A stretch of DNA of 35,021 bases, taken from an uncultured Aeromonadales bacterium (GTDB lineage: Bacteria > Pseudomonadota > Gammaproteobacteria > Enterobacterales > Succinivibrionaceae). The number at the start of each line of letters is the position of its first letter. The first letter of the stretch is position 1. Both the position numbers and the translations under genes were made by a program. Of this stretch, positions 26,235 through 34,720 are shown one piece after another. The notes under the pieces were generated by a model, which was not told the DNA's origin, did no database searches, and worked only from the letters and a program-made list of their open reading frames with translations. The DNA lies in assembly GCA_902776275.1 (NCBI GenBank), contig CACYPI010000018.1, positions 1-35,021 of the forward strand. Reading direction: 5' to 3'.

Positions 26235-28700
26235 TCAGCCTTCGCGCGTCCAGTTCTGGAGCCTCAGCACGTCCGAGAGCACTCCGGCGGCGGTCACGTC
26301 GGTGCCGGCGCCGTAGCCGCTCACCACCAGCGGGATCGGCTGGTAGTACTCGGTGGTGAACGCCAGCGCGTTCTGGCCGCCGCGCACCTTGAAGAGCGGA
26401 TCCTCGGGCCCTACGGCGCGCACGCCGCAGCTGCACTTGCCGTCCTTGATGATGCCGACATAGCGCAGCACCTTGCCCTGGGCCCTGGCCTCGGCGGTCT
26501 TGCGCGAGAACTCCGCGTCGGCGCCCTTGAGCGACTCCAGGACTTCCTTGGCGTTCTTGCCTGAAAGGAAGCGGCTTTGCGCCACAGGCTCGGTCTCAAC
26601 GTCCGTAAGCTCGAGCTTGAGCCCGCACTCGCGGGCTAAGATCAAGAGCTTGCGCGCCACGTCGGTGCCCTCGAGGTCATCGCGCGGGTTGGGCTCGGTG
26701 AAGCCTTCGGCGCAGGCCTTCGCGGTGGCCTCGGAGAGCGTGGCGCCGTCTTCGACCAGCCCGAAGATGTAGGAGAGAGTGCCTGACATGATCCCGGAGA
26801 AGCCGATGAGCCGGTCGCCTGCGGCAAGCTCGTTCTGGAGAGTTGAAATCACCGGGAGGCCGGCGCCGACGTTGGCCTCGTAGAGGAACTTGCGGTGGTA
26901 GTCGCGCGCGGTCTTGCGCAGCGCCTGGTAGTACTCCCACGAGCCGGTGTTGGCCTTCTTCGAGGGGGTCACGACGTGCAGCCCGGCCTTCATGAAGTCG
27001 CAGTAGGAGAGCGCCAAGGTGTCGTCGGAGGTGCAGTCCACGAGTATGGGGTTCACGAGGTGGCTGTCGTGGGTGAGCCTGGTCACCGCCTCGAGGCTGA
27101 AGGGGGCGAGCGAGCTGTCGGACAGCTTCTCGCGGAAGGTCTCAAGGTCGATGCCCGAGGCGTTCTGGAGGAAGTGCCTGGAGTTGGCTATGCCGACGAC
27201 GTGGATGTCGATGCCCTGCTCGCCGCGCAGCTTGGCGCGCTGCTTCTGGATCTGGGAGATGAGCTCCGAGCCCACGCCGCCCACGCCCAGGATCACGAGG
27301 TCGAGCCTCTGGCGCGAGCTGAAGAACGCGGCGTGGCAGACCGCGATGGCCTCCTCGACCTTGTCCTGGGAGATGACTGCGGAGATGGAGCGCTCCGACG
27401 AGCCCTGCGCGATGGCGTTGATGTTGATGTTGGCCTCGGCAAGCGCGCGGAAGAACCTTCCGGAGGTGCCGCAGCGGGTGCGCATGCCGTCGCCCACGAC
27501 CGAGATCACCGAGCAGCCGTCCGTGACCTCGATGGGCTCGATGAGCCCGTCCTTGAGCTCGAGCCTGAACTCCTCGGAGATCACGCGGCGGGCGCGCATG
27601 AGATCGCCCGTGGAGATGCAGAACGAGATCGAGAACTCAGATGATGACTGGGTGATGAGGACGATGGAGATGCCGGCGCGGGAGACTGCCGTGAAGAGGC
27701 GGCCCGCCATGCCCACCATGCCCTTCATGCCCGGGCCGTAGACGTTGATGAGCGAGATGTTCTTGAGATCGGAGATCCCCTTGATGGGGACTGAGGGATC
27801 GGAGTGCTCGTCGATGAGCGTGCCGGAGGCCTTGGGATTCTTGGTGTTCTTGATGAGGCAGGGGATGTGGTAGCGGGCGATCGGGGCGATGGTGCGCGGG
27901 TGGAGCACCTTGGCGCCGAAGTAGGAGAGCTCCATGGCCTCCTCGTAGGACATCCTCTTTAGGAGCACGGCGTCGGGGACGATGCGCGGATCGCAGCTGT
28001 ACACGCCGTCGACGTCAGTCCAGATCTCGCAGCACGAGGCGCGGGTTATTGCGGCCAGGCACGCGGCCGAGTAGTCCGAGCCGTTGCGACCCAGCAGCAC
28101 GGTGCGCCCGGAGGCGTCGCCGCCTGCAAAGCCTGCCATCAGGAGCACGCTTTGGGGATCATCGTCGCCCAGCGCCTCGTAGCGCTTCTTGGAGGCGTCG
28201 ATGTTGACCGAGGACTCGAGGATCCCGCCTTCTGCAAGCAGCACCGCGGCAGGATCGATGACCCTGACCTTCCGGCCCATGGCCTTGAGCAGCTCGGCCA
28301 TGATCGCAATGGAGAAGGTCTCGCCGCGGCTTTCGACGAAGGCCTGGACCGTCTCTGGGCACTCGCCTAAAAGCTTCACGCCGTCGATGCGCCTTTGGAT
28401 GAGATCGAGCGTGGTGCCTATCTCAAGCTCGGCCTTCTTGCGGTCGAATTTCGGGAAGTCCCTTGAGAGCCCCTCGCAGATCGGATAGACGATGTCGCGG
28501 ATCTTCTGCATCTCCTCCTGCCCGCCGGTGCCCGAGACTGCGGCGCCGACCAGCGCCACCAGCAGGTTGGTCACCTTGGCGGGGGCTGAGATCACGAGCG
28601 CGACGCGCTCGTCCTTTGCCTCATCCAAGGCTATGCCAGCTACATCTTTGAATCTCGCGGCGTTGGCAACGGAGGTGCCGCCGAACTTGAGCACGCGCAT
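26235..28700 (-). CDS. thrA: Bifunctional aspartokinase/homoserine dehydrogenase ThrA
   Basis: An 821-residue fusion enzyme that catalyses the first and third steps from aspartate to threonine. The aspartokinase domain opens with MRVLKFGGTSVANAARFKDV, identical to E. coli ThrA over nearly all of that stretch, and includes GRNGSDYSAACLAA and EIWTDVDGVYSCDPR. Two ACT regulatory domains occupy about 310-460 (INVYGPGMKGMVGMAGRLF; VISVVGDGMRTRCGTSGRFFRAL). The homoserine dehydrogenase Rossmann motif LGVGGVGSELISQI is near 470, and EANVGAGLPVISTLQ and GIMSGTLSYIFG follow. GAGGAG lies 7-8 nt before the ATG. It heads thrABC. Threonine feedback inhibition is expected from the family. Confidence 0.98.
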   Translation of the reverse strand: MRVLKFGGTSVANAARFKDVAGIALDEAKDERVALVISAPAKVTNLLVALVGAAVSGTGGQEEMQKIRDIVYPICEGLSRDFPKFDRKKAELEIGTTLDLIQRRIDGVKLLGECPETVQAFVESRGETFSIAIMAELLKAMGRKVRVIDPAAVLLAEGGILESSVNIDASKKRYEALGDDDPQSVLLMAGFAGGDASGRTVLLGRNGSDYSAACLAAITRASCCEIWTDVDGVYSCDPRIVPDAVLLKRMSYEEAMELSYFGAKVLHPRTIAPIARYHIPCLIKNTKNPKASGTLIDEHSDPSVPIKGISDLKNISLINVYGPGMKGMVGMAGRLFTAVSRAGISIVLITQSSSEFSISFCISTGDLMRARRVISEEFRLELKDGLIEPIEVTDGCSVISVVGDGMRTRCGTSGRFFRALAEANININAIAQGSSERSISAVISQDKVEEAIAVCHAAFFSSRQRLDLVILGVGGVGSELISQIQKQRAKLRGEQGIDIHVVGIANSRHFLQNASGIDLETFREKLSDSSLAPFSLEAVTRLTHDSHLVNPILVDCTSDDTLALSYCDFMKAGLHVVTPSKKANTGSWEYYQALRKTARDYHRKFLYEANVGAGLPVISTLQNELAAGDRLIGFSGIMSGTLSYIFGLVEDGATLSEATAKACAEGFTEPNPRDDLEGTDVARKLLILARECGLKLELTDVETEPVAQSRFLSGKNAKEVLESLKGADAEFSRKTAEARAQGKVLRYVGIIKDGKCSCGVRAVGPEDPLFKVRGGQNALAFTTEYYQPIPLVVSGYGAGTDVTAAGVLSDVLRLQNWTREG

Positions 28701-29097
28701 TTGGAAAGCTCCTCGAAGCGGTTTTGATGGTAGGTCGCATGGGCCTTGAGGCCCTGCCTATATATGTGACAAACATCTATTTTCAGGGGCGCAATGGGGG
28801 ATGTCAAATCATTTTCAGGCAAGGCAAAAGCCCCGGCCGCACGCCCTGCCGCCCCGGCATGGCGCCGCCCTTTGCAAGGGCGCGCCAGCCTGGCCATGCG
28901 ATGGCCGCCTGCGGCAGGATTTGCCGCATGGCCCTGCCGTCTATTAAAGCCTTTTTATTAAAGTTCAAATAGATGACAACTGGCATCAGCCTTGCTCTTA
29001 TGGGTGCGGGCCTTGTGGCGCTCCGTGCCCCCCAAGGCCCCACGGCAAGCGCATTCAAGCGCGGCGTGAAGTGCGGCATACACAAAGAAGGAAGAAG
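28701..29097. other. Divergent control region of thrABC and the orphan gene at 29098
   Basis: The minus strand holds a thrA promoter candidate: TTGACA (28802-28807), a 17-bp spacer and GAAAAT (28779-28784), about 75 bp before thrA. A GGGCC-TCAA-GGCCC hairpin (28740-28753) stands in the leader. I found no Thr/Ile-rich leader peptide and no hairpin with a T-run, so E. coli-type attenuation is not evident. Between 28815 and 28945 several GC hairpins occur (for example GGCCAT/ATGGCC and TGCGGCA/TGCCGCA). TATTAAAG is repeated at 28942 and 28957, the likely promoter zone of the rightward gene. Confidence 0.5.
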
Positions 29098-29712
29098 ATG
29101 TCGATTGCAGCAGCATCCTGCGCCCAGGCAGCCTGCGGCGCCCCGTACGCGCAGGCTTTGGGCGCAAGCGCGGGATCGGGCGATGCCTACCGCGCCCTGG
29201 CAGCACAGTGCGCCGCCGCCTCGGGGGCTGACGCGCGCGAGGTCGCGCAGATAGCGACCCCGCAGGAGGCCCTCTGCCAGGCGCTTCAGGGCACATCCAC
29301 CTTTACGCCCGCATCTGGCCTTGCCCCGGGGGAGGCCCCCGAGGGCGGGATCGATGCCGCGCTCATGCTGCTGCGCGCCTTCGCCTCATCAAATGGCTCG
29401 TCCGCTGCGGCGGCCTCCGATCCGCTCTCGGATCTGGAGAGCGCCCTGAAGCTCTTGAAGTCGGCGGCGTCCTCGGCGCTTTCCTCCCAGTCCCAGACCG
29501 CGCTTGCGCGCGTGTCCGTCCAGATCGATCCTGCCTATCTGCCCTTCGCGCGCTGCCTTGCGCTCCCCCTTGGCAAGGCCGCCGCGGCGCTTCTGAGGAA
29601 AAAAAGTTTCACAAAACGCCGCCGCAAGGAGAAGGAGCGCGCCGCGGCGAGGCAGCGCGCCTTGGAGTCTGGTTTTGACGCCGACTTCACATTTTTTCCG
29701 CAAATGGCTTAA
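29098..29712 (+). CDS. Orphan Ala/Ser-rich protein of unknown function
   Basis: A predicted 204-residue protein with no family I recognise. AAGGAAGAAG stands right before the ATG at 29098, which is why I prefer it to the in-frame start at 29071. The first 120 residues are rich in Ala, Ser, Gly and Gln. A helical segment, DPLSDLESALKLLKSAASSALSSQSQTALARV, follows, and then LPLGKAAAALLRKKSF leads to a strongly basic tail (TKRRRKEKERAAARQR) and an aromatic end. There is no convincing signal peptide or membrane helix. A hairpin overlaps its stop. It is transcribed away from thrA and towards tpiA. It may be a fast-evolving or lineage-specific gene. Confidence 0.5.
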   Translation: MSIAAASCAQAACGAPYAQALGASAGSGDAYRALAAQCAAASGADAREVAQIATPQEALCQALQGTSTFTPASGLAPGEAPEGGIDAALMLLRAFASSNGSSAAAASDPLSDLESALKLLKSAASSALSSQSQTALARVSVQIDPAYLPFARCLALPLGKAAAALLRKKSFTKRRRKEKERAAARQRALESGFDADFTFFPQMA

Positions 29713-29723
29713 CAAAGCCGTTT
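29702..29723 (+). terminator. Hairpin overlapping the stop of the orphan gene
   Basis: AAATGGCTT (29702-29710) pairs with AAGCCGTTT (29715-29723) with one G-U pair and the loop AACA. The stop codon is in the loop region. It has no separate T-run, so termination may be partial. Confidence 0.45.
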
Positions 29724-29790
29724 CCTCGCTTTGAACGCCCATTTTCAAATGTGACGCGATCCGCAAAAACCTGCCGAAAGGAAAATCAGG

Positions 29791-29984
29791 TATAGTAGAA
29801 TACCGTTCAAGACGCCTGTGCCTTTGTATCAATACAACATGGGCAGGGATCTGCACGCAGGTCCGGGAGGGCAAAAGTTTTGGCTGTCCGAGCGTCTTCA
29901 CCGATTAAATTCAATTGTTAACTTGATTACTGGCAAATAGGAGCTGCGTCCGCCTGGGAGCTCAGGCGGCGCTGTCGAAAAGCA
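29791..29984 (+). promoter_or_regulatory. Structured 5' leader of tpiA-pfkA with promoter -10
   Basis: TATAGT (29791-29796), or the overlapping TAGAAT (29796-29801), is the -10. The leader of roughly 180 nt appears folded. AAGACGC (29809-29815) pairs with GCGTCTT (29892-29898) and encloses two hairpins: TTGTA/TACAA (29824-29837) and GGATCTG/CAGGTCC (29847-29864, with one G-U pair). A third hairpin, CCGCCTG/CAGGCGG (29950-29969), presents GGAGCT in its loop 15 nt before the tpiA ATG, which has no ribosome-binding site of its own. GGA in a loop is the CsrA recognition core, and CsrA controls glycolysis in E. coli, so CsrA control is one hypothesis and a riboswitch-like junction another. Confidence 0.5.
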
Positions 29985-30752
29985 ATGAGAAAACTTCTTG
30001 TGATGGGCAACTGGAAACTCAACGGCACCAAAGAGACTGTGGCCGAGCTGATCAAGGCCTTTGCCGCCAAGGCCAACGAGGCCGACGGCAAGTGCTCGGT
30101 CGCCATCTGCGCCCCTGCTGTCTTCATCGGGACCGTCGAGCAGCTGGCCAAGGGCTCCAAGCTCGCCTGGGGCTCCGAGGACTGCGACATCCACACCAAG
30201 GGCGCCTTCACCGGCGAGAACTCCCCTGTGATGCTCCGCGAGTTCGGCTGCACCTATGCCATCGTCGGCCACTCCGAGCGCCGCGGCTACCACAAGGAGA
30301 GCAACGAGTACGTCGCCCAGAAGTTCAAGTCCGCCCAGGACAACGGCCTCATCCCGGTGCTCTGCATCGGCGAGTCCGAGGCTGACTTCGAGGCAAAGCG
30401 CACCATGGACGTCTGCAAGGCCGAGCTCAAGGCTGTGATCGACCTCTGCGGCATCAAGGCCTTCGAGAACGCTGTCATCGCCTACGAGCCCATCTGGGCC
30501 ATCGGCACCGGCAAGACCGCCACCCCGGAGATCGCCGAGAACGTCCACAGCCAGATCCGCGCCTACCTAAAGACCTTCGACGCCGCGGTTGCCGACAAAG
30601 TCCAGATCCTCTACGGCGGCTCCTGCAACGCCAAGACCGCACCCGAGCTCTTCAAGCAGCCGGACATCGACGGCGGCCTGATCGGCGGCGCCTCCCTCAA
30701 GGTTCCCGACTTCTCGTCCATCATCGACACCGCTGCCGGGATCGCCAAGTAA
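29985..30752 (+). CDS. tpiA: Triosephosphate isomerase TpiA
   Basis: A 255-residue TIM-barrel enzyme that interconverts dihydroxyacetone phosphate and glyceraldehyde 3-phosphate. Catalytic residues are in place: Lys11 in GNWKLNG, His96 in VGHSERR and Glu168 in AYEPIWAIGTGKTA (loop 6). The phosphate-binding LYGGSCNAKTAPEL and GGLIGGASL close the barrel. The start gives the normal family N-terminus, but there is no Shine-Dalgarno sequence in the 15 nt before it, and a hairpin ends just upstream. pfkA follows 40 bp later in the same direction and is probably co-transcribed; the two genes are not adjacent in the same operon in E. coli. Confidence 0.98.
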   Translation: MRKLLVMGNWKLNGTKETVAELIKAFAAKANEADGKCSVAICAPAVFIGTVEQLAKGSKLAWGSEDCDIHTKGAFTGENSPVMLREFGCTYAIVGHSERRGYHKESNEYVAQKFKSAQDNGLIPVLCIGESEADFEAKRTMDVCKAELKAVIDLCGIKAFENAVIAYEPIWAIGTGKTATPEIAENVHSQIRAYLKTFDAAVADKVQILYGGSCNAKTAPELFKQPDIDGGLIGGASLKVPDFSSIIDTAAGIAK

Positions 30753-30792
30753 TCAAGACCCAAAACCGGATAATTAGAAAAAGGACTGACCA

Positions 30793-31761
30793 ATGGCTGA
30801 TATCAAGAAGATCGGCGTCCTGACCTCTGGCGGCGACTCGCCGGGAATGAACGCCGCGATCCGCGCAATCGTGCGCACCGGCATCGACTACGGCTACGAG
30901 ATGTACGGCATCCATGACGGCTACGCCGGACTGCACGCCGACGATATCGTAAAGCTCGAGCGCCACTCCGTGTCCGACCTGCTCAACCGCGGCGGCACCT
31001 TCCTTGGCACCGCGCGCTTCCCCGAGTTCAAGAACCCGCAGGTTCGCAAGGAGAGCGTCGAGGTCATGAAGAAGCACGGCATCGACGCGCTGGTCGTCAT
31101 CGGCGGCGACGGCTCCTACATGGGCGCCAAGTTCATCTCCGAGCTCGGCTTCCCCTGCATCGGCCTGCCAGGCACCATTGACAACGACATCGCCGGCACC
31201 GACACCACCATCGGCTTTGACACCGCTCTGAACACCGCCGTCAGCTGCATCGACAAGCTGCGCGACACCTGCTCCTCGCACAAGCGCATCAGCGTCTGCG
31301 AGGTCATGGGCCACCACTGCGGCGATCTGGCCGTGTCCTGCGCCGTCGCCTGCGGCGTCGAGGCTGTGCTCGTCCCCGAGGTGCCTTGGAACAAGGAGGA
31401 CGTCTACGCCTCCATCCAGCACGGCATCAACGCCGGCAAGCACCACGCGATCATCGTGGTCTGCGAGAACCAGACCGACGTGTACCAGATGGCCAAGGAG
31501 CTCGAGCAGCTCATCGGCCTCGAGGCCCGCGCCACCGTCCTCGGCCACATCCAGCGCGGCGGCACCCCGTCGGCTTTCGACCGCGTGCTCGCCTCCCGCA
31601 TGGGCGCCTACGCCGTCGAGCTCCTGAAGAAGGGCGAGTCCGGCAGGTGCATCGGCGTGAAGAACGGCGAGCTCGTCCACGATGACATCATCGAGTGCAT
31701 CACCAAGCACAAGCACCCGTTCATGAGGAGCACCTACGATCTGGCCCAGATCTTAAGGTAA
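30793..31761 (+). CDS. pfkA: ATP-dependent 6-phosphofructokinase PfkA
   Basis: A 322-residue PfkA-type kinase that makes fructose 1,6-bisphosphate. [20 protein letters not shown] (11-30) holds the ATP-site glycines. [14 protein letters not shown] and the catalytic [20 protein letters not shown] (Asp130/Asp132 region) follow. [11 protein letters not shown] and [22 protein letters not shown] form the substrate and effector regions. The Gly after GGD marks the ATP-dependent rather than the pyrophosphate-dependent type. AAAAAGGA is the RBS. Its presence beside edd/gntK in this window implies that both glycolysis and the Entner-Doudoroff route operate. Confidence 0.98.
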   Translation: MADIKKIGVLTSGGDSPGMNAAIRAIVRTGIDYGYEMYGIHDGYAGLHADDIVKLERHSVSDLLNRGGTFLGTARFPEFKNPQVRKESVEVMKKHGIDALVVIGGDGSYMGAKFISELGFPCIGLPGTIDNDIAGTDTTIGFDTALNTAVSCIDKLRDTCSSHKRISVCEVMGHHCGDLAVSCAVACGVEAVLVPEVPWNKEDVYASIQHGINAGKHHAIIVVCENQTDVYQMAKELEQLIGLEARATVLGHIQRGGTPSAFDRVLASRMGAYAVELLKKGESGRCIGVKNGELVHDDIIECITKHKHPFMRSTYDLAQILR

Positions 31762-31778
31762 GCTCTCAAATAGGGTTT

Positions 31779-31812
31779 GGAAAGCCTCCCTCGCGGGAGG
31801 CTTTCCTGTCTC
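31779..31812 (+). terminator. Terminator of tpiA-pfkA
   Basis: GGAAAGCCTCCC (31779-31790) and its exact complement (31795-31806) with the loop TCGC, followed by TGTCTC. The 12-bp stem is 18 bp past the pfkA stop. Confidence 0.85.
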
Positions 31813-31875
31813 AGGAGCCGCGCTTTCCAAAGCCGCCCTGCGCCCCATCCCATCCGAACATCGGCATCCTGTAGG

Positions 31876-31928
31876 CTGGCAAAAAGGCTCCGTGGGGTAG
31901 AATATCGCCACCTCCAGGCAATGCCTGG
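31876..31928 (+). promoter_or_regulatory. Promoter and leader hairpin of the LTA-synthase-like gene
   Basis: CTGGCA (31876-31881), a 16-bp spacer and TAGAAT (31898-31903). The leader then forms CCAGGC/GCCTGG with the loop AAT (31914-31928). GGGGAGGAAAGGG precedes the start. Confidence 0.55.
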
Positions 31929-31955
31929 AAACGGAAGGATAGGGGAGGAAAGGGA

Positions 31956-33998
31956 ATGGACATGAACGCGCAGCAGCGCTTAAGGCGCGTCTTCTCAGGC
32001 GTGCTGTTGGGCATGATCGCCTGCTTCGTCATCATGCAGGCAGGCCGCGCCGCCTTCATACACGCCTTCACCTCGGACTCCATCTCAAAGCTCCATGGGC
32101 TTGAGCTTTGGATCTTCGTGAAGACCTCGGTGCTCTTTGACCTGAAGTACGCGGCCCAGGCCTTCATCCCGGCGCTCGCGCTGGGCCTCCTCTGCGCGCC
32201 CTTCAAGCGCGCCTTTTCCGCCTACTGCAAGTGCTTCTGGGGTTTGAACCTCGCAGGCTTCCTCTACATCCTGCTCTTCACGGTCATAAACCACTTCTTC
32301 TACCTCACCTACAACCGCATCATCGATGTGTTCTTCTTCGCCTTCCTGAAGGAGGATCCCATAGCGACCACGAAGACGATGTACGAGGACTATCCCCTGG
32401 TCTCAGGCTGCATCGCGATCATCGCCTTCACCGCGCTCTACCTCTGGGCCTTTCCCAAGATCTGGCGCGCCCTCGAGGCTCATTTCCCGATGCCCTCCCG
32501 CCTCCTGCGCGCCCTGCCGTGGTCGCTTGCGCTCGTGCTGATCTTCGCGCTCTTAGTGAGGGGCTCGCTCGGCACCTTCCCGCTGCGCCAGAACTCGGCG
32601 CAGATCTCCCCCGATCCCCAGGTCAACGCCACCGTGCCCAACGGGCCTGCCGCGCTGCACTGGGCCCGCGAGTGGGCCGAGGAGCAGATGGTGATCCCGG
32701 ATGTGAGCGCGAAGGAGGTGGCGGAGGACTACGCCGCCCTTGGGATCAAGGCAGGCGAGGATTCGCTCTACGCCCCGCTTGAGCGTGAGACCCGGGTGAA
32801 CCCCTACCTTGAGGAGCACCAGCCAGACGTGGTGGTGAGCGTGCAGGAGAGCATGAGCACTCACATGTTCACCTACGACAACAAGGATCGCGACCTCTAC
32901 GGGGAGCTCAGGCGCCACCTTAAGGAGGACTTCTGGTTCTTAAACTTCCTCTCCGAGGGCAACGGCACCATGGACAGCCTCACGAGGATCCTGCTCGAGG
33001 TGCCCGACCTCAACCTCTCGACCTCGACCCAGGCCGACCGCGACTACGTATGCAACGCCTTCAAACCCTTCCGCGACAAGGGCTACCGCGTGGTCTTCGT
33101 GACCGGCTGCATCGGCTCCTGGCGCAACATGGACACCTTCTTTCGGAGCATCGGCGTGGACGAGGTCTACGAGCGCAGCACCTTGAAGAAGTGGTTCCCC
33201 GAGGCCTCCGAGTTCGCCTGGGGCGTCGATGACGAGTACATGTTCCGCGGCGCCCTCAAGATCCTGCGCGAGCGCGGGGACGACAAGCGCCCGATCCTGC
33301 TTTTGACGCTCTCCATCTCAAACCACCCGCCCTTCCGCGTGGCCCCGGGGGTGGAGCCCAAGACCATCGCGCTTACGGACGAGGAGCTCAAGCGCTTCCC
33401 CTACCCCAACACGACCACGCTCTTTGCAACCTTCCGCTACGCCAATGATCAGCTAGGCAGGTTCTTCACGGCGGTCAAGGATGATCCCAAGCTCAAGGAC
33501 CGCACCATCCTCGCGGCCACGGGCGATCACAACATGCGCGGCATCGGCTACAGCTCGCACCCAGACGAGCTGGCCCTAGGCCACGCCGTGCCCTTCATCC
33601 TCCACGTGCCCCAGGCGATCCTCGACCACGAGGAGGTCTCGTTCGACCCCAAGCGCTGGGGCTCGCAGAAGGATCTCTTCGCGACCGTGTCGGCAAGGGC
33701 GCTGAGCGGCGCGAGGATGCACACCTTCGGGTGCGATCTGCTCGCAGATCCCAAGGAGTGCCGCTGGCCCTACGCCTTTAACGCCAACGCCGCAGTGCCC
33801 TATGGCTCCAAGTACGCCTGCGACATCAACGAGGGCTTTGCCTTCAAGGCCATCGAGCTCAAGGGCGACGGCCTGATGGCCGATTCAACCAAGACCGCCA
33901 ATCCGCCTGAGTGCAGGAAGGCCGTGGCCTTCTCCAAGCTCGAGCGCGATCTCTACTACTACCAGGCCAAGAACGCGCCGAAGCTTGGGCGCAGGTGA
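31956..33998 (+). CDS. LTA-synthase-like sulfatase-fold membrane enzyme
   Basis: A 680-residue inner-membrane protein. Residues 1-215 hold about five transmembrane helices (VLLGMIACFVIMQAG, YAAQAFIPALALGLL, LNLAGFLYILLFTVINHFFYL, GCIAIIAFTALYLWAF, WSLALVLIFALLV). The periplasmic part, about 285-610, is an alkaline-phosphatase-superfamily domain: Glu298 in VVSVQESMS, the nucleophile Thr338 in EGNGTMDSLTRIL, and Asp524-His525 in ATGDHNMRGIGYSSH are the expected metal ligands and nucleophile. The family transfers phosphoglycerol or phosphoethanolamine to glycans or lipids. In a Gram-negative, the likely targets are periplasmic glucans or lipid A/LPS sugars (compare MdoB/OpgB). The substrate cannot be read from the sequence. 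The second ATG at 31962 is a possible start. Confidence 0.85.
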   Translation: MDMNAQQRLRRVFSGVLLGMIACFVIMQAGRAAFIHAFTSDSISKLHGLELWIFVKTSVLFDLKYAAQAFIPALALGLLCAPFKRAFSAYCKCFWGLNLAGFLYILLFTVINHFFYLTYNRIIDVFFFAFLKEDPIATTKTMYEDYPLVSGCIAIIAFTALYLWAFPKIWRALEAHFPMPSRLLRALPWSLALVLIFALLVRGSLGTFPLRQNSAQISPDPQVNATVPNGPAALHWAREWAEEQMVIPDVSAKEVAEDYAALGIKAGEDSLYAPLERETRVNPYLEEHQPDVVVSVQESMSTHMFTYDNKDRDLYGELRRHLKEDFWFLNFLSEGNGTMDSLTRILLEVPDLNLSTSTQADRDYVCNAFKPFRDKGYRVVFVTGCIGSWRNMDTFFRSIGVDEVYERSTLKKWFPEASEFAWGVDDEYMFRGALKILRERGDDKRPILLLTLSISNHPPFRVAPGVEPKTIALTDEELKRFPYPNTTTLFATFRYANDQLGRFFTAVKDDPKLKDRTILAATGDHNMRGIGYSSHPDELALGHAVPFILHVPQAILDHEEVSFDPKRWGSQKDLFATVSARALSGARMHTFGCDLLADPKECRWPYAFNANAAVPYGSKYACDINEGFAFKAIELKGDGLMADSTKTANPPECRKAVAFSKLERDLYYYQAKNAPKLGRR

Positions 33999-34054
33999 CC
34001 TGCGCGTGAAAACACGCTCGCTTTTGGATGCGGCGCGGCCCCCGCGCCGCGCTC
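33990..34054 (+). terminator. Three consecutive hairpins after the LTA-synthase-like gene
   Basis: GCGCAGG-TGA-CCTGCGC (33990-34006, the loop being the stop codon), then GCGTG-AAAA-CACGC, then GCGGCGCGG/CCGCGCCGC (34030-34038/34042-34050). The last ends in GCTCTTG, a weak T-run. Together they probably stop or slow transcription. Confidence 0.6.
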
Positions 34055-34111
34055 TTGTGCTAATGTGAATTGTGTGCCGCGCGTTGCGGCCCCTTGGCAA
34101 CAAGTCAGAGC

Positions 34112-34720
34112 ATGAAGACAAAAGCATTAATCGCGGCAGCGCTCGCCGCGCTCGCCGTTTCCACCGCGGCCATCGCCGACAAGATAACCTTTCCGCTTGA
34201 GCTCTCGGAGCGCACCTTCGACGTAAAGTCGCAGGGCTTCAAGTTCAGGGCGCTGATCCCGGGCAAGCTGCATGAAACGTACATAACCAACCCGCAGATG
34301 GAGAGCTACACCTACTCCAACAACGACGGGATCCTCGAGGTGAGCTTCCAGCTCATCTCCCTCTCCAAGGCCAAGTACAGCGAGGTGGTCGGCGGCAAGT
34401 TCCAGGAGCTCGTGACCAAGCCCTTCTCCGACAAGGAGCACAACCTCTACGGCGAGTACGAGATCCTGCGCGACGATCACCACGGCGACGATCGCACCTT
34501 CGAGTACGAAGGCTATCTACGCAAGCAGCAGGACGGCTTCACCCCCGCCCTGCACACGCTGATGCACGAGAGCTACATGCTGCGCGGCCACCACCTGCTC
34601 AAGGTGGCCTGCCACGTGCGCGGGCTGCAGGAGCAGCGCCAGGTGTCCGAGGCCATCTTCAAGCAGGCCGACGATGACTGCACCAAGATCATCAACAGCG
34701 TCACCGTGTACGGCAAGTGA
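34112..34720 (+). CDS. Predicted periplasmic protein of unknown function
   Basis: A 202-residue protein with a textbook signal peptide (MKTKALIAAALAALAVSTAA, cleavage expected after AIA at residue 22, before DKITF). The mature part, about 180 residues, is polar and looks beta-rich at first (FPLELSERTFDV; YTYSNNDGILEVSFQLISL), then helical (HEHxL-like HTLMHESYMLRGHHLLKVACHV; VSEAIFKQADDDCTKIINSVTVYGK). Its two cysteines (in VACHV and DDDCTK) could form a disulfide. I recognise no family. The ATG at 34112 is chosen for the signal peptide; AGAG is the only RBS-like sequence. It may be read with the preceding gene or from its own promoter (TAATGT near 34061). Confidence 0.75.
   Translation: MKTKALIAAALAALAVSTAAIADKITFPLELSERTFDVKSQGFKFRALIPGKLHETYITNPQMESYTYSNNDGILEVSFQLISLSKAKYSEVVGGKFQELVTKPFSDKEHNLYGEYEILRDDHHGDDRTFEYEGYLRKQQDGFTPALHTLMHESYMLRGHHLLKVACHVRGLQEQRQVSEAIFKQADDDCTKIINSVTVYGK

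Noticed and set aside
28804..29085. A minus-strand frame between thrA and the orphan gene, as a possible thr leader peptide
   Set aside because: It is 93 codons, not enriched in Thr or Ile, has no RBS, and ends upstream of the thrA promoter candidate.
29946..29969. Resemblance of CCGCCTGGG before tpiA to the 3' conserved part of the ZTP (pfl) riboswitch
   Set aside because: Only the short string matches. The pseudoknot partner and 5' conserved bases are not evident, and the bases are explained by the simple CCGCCTG/CAGGCGG hairpin.
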